Positions 39,443 through 39,482 of a stretch of DNA of 39,482 nucleotides are shown here, in pieces. Each line of letters opens with the position of its first letter. The stretch's first letter is position 1. A program made the position numbers and the translations under genes. Source of the stretch: Candidatus Kaiserbacteria bacterium RIFCSPHIGHO2_01_FULL_53_29 (lineage in GTDB: Bacteria; Patescibacteriota; Minisyncoccia; Phycocordibacterales; UBA2100); assembly GCA_001781125.1 (NCBI GenBank), contig MFKT01000013.1:1-39482 (forward strand), given 5' to 3'. A model generated the notes under the pieces. It saw only the letters and a program-made list of their open reading frames with translations, was not told the DNA's origin and did no database searches.

Positions 39443-39482
39443 ATGCTCAAAAAACTCACTCTCGCAGGTCTCGGCCTCCTCC
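39443..39482 (+). CDS. start of a paralogous secreted protein, truncated by window end
   Basis: MLKKLTLAGLGLL..., similar to MLKKVTFASVGLILL at 37382; similar hairpin plus GGGCTATACT upstream. Confidence 0.6.
   Translation, partial: MLKKLTLAGLGLL

Noticed and set aside
1-39482. tRNA, rRNA, tmRNA or other conserved RNA genes
   Set aside because: No cloverleaf with recognisable T-arm (GGTTCRANNCC in context) or rRNA sequence was identified. A short tRNA could still be missed without tRNAscan/Infernal.

Overview
This 39.5-kb window looks like a chromosomal segment from a Patescibacteria/CPR (Parcubacteria-like) bacterium. That assignment is inferred from gene content and style; no database search was run. 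Core genes: tig, ppa, NUDIX, nusA, pilB/pilC plus three pilin-like genes, tpiA-pgk, an S49 peptidase (sppA-like), HIT, recJ, rnhA, mscL, comEC plus a separate MBL protein, sod, rpmB, an M50 protease, rpsL, rpsG and fusA. No tRNA, rRNA or CRISPR array was recognised. Four layers of structure are not explained by the gene list. (1) Downstream of fusA lie five relics of the fusA 3' coding end, interleaved with RelBE, BrnT/BrnA-like toxin-antitoxin (TA) modules and a secreted-protein gene. The same syntax (gene, TA pair, relic of that gene's 3' end) recurs at the HIT locus with mazEF. This suggests TA-bearing cassettes that insert at, or recombine into, gene 3' ends. (2) Degenerate arrays with a 7-bp period (TAGCNNN, TAGNNNC or CAGNNNT and their complements) occur in many intergenic spacers, often as complementary arm pairs around start codons. 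They supply stop codons to upstream genes and, in three consecutive pilin-like genes, encode part of the prepilin leader. (3) Many genes have a -10-like box 6-8 nt before the start codon, indicating widespread leaderless transcription. (4) There are several small palindromic or inverted-repeat families: REP palindromes flanking a RAYT transposase, TCCCGTTAGA-ended hairpins, a ~140-bp inverted-repeat element beside fusA relics, and a 29-bp palindrome inserted in frame in recJ.
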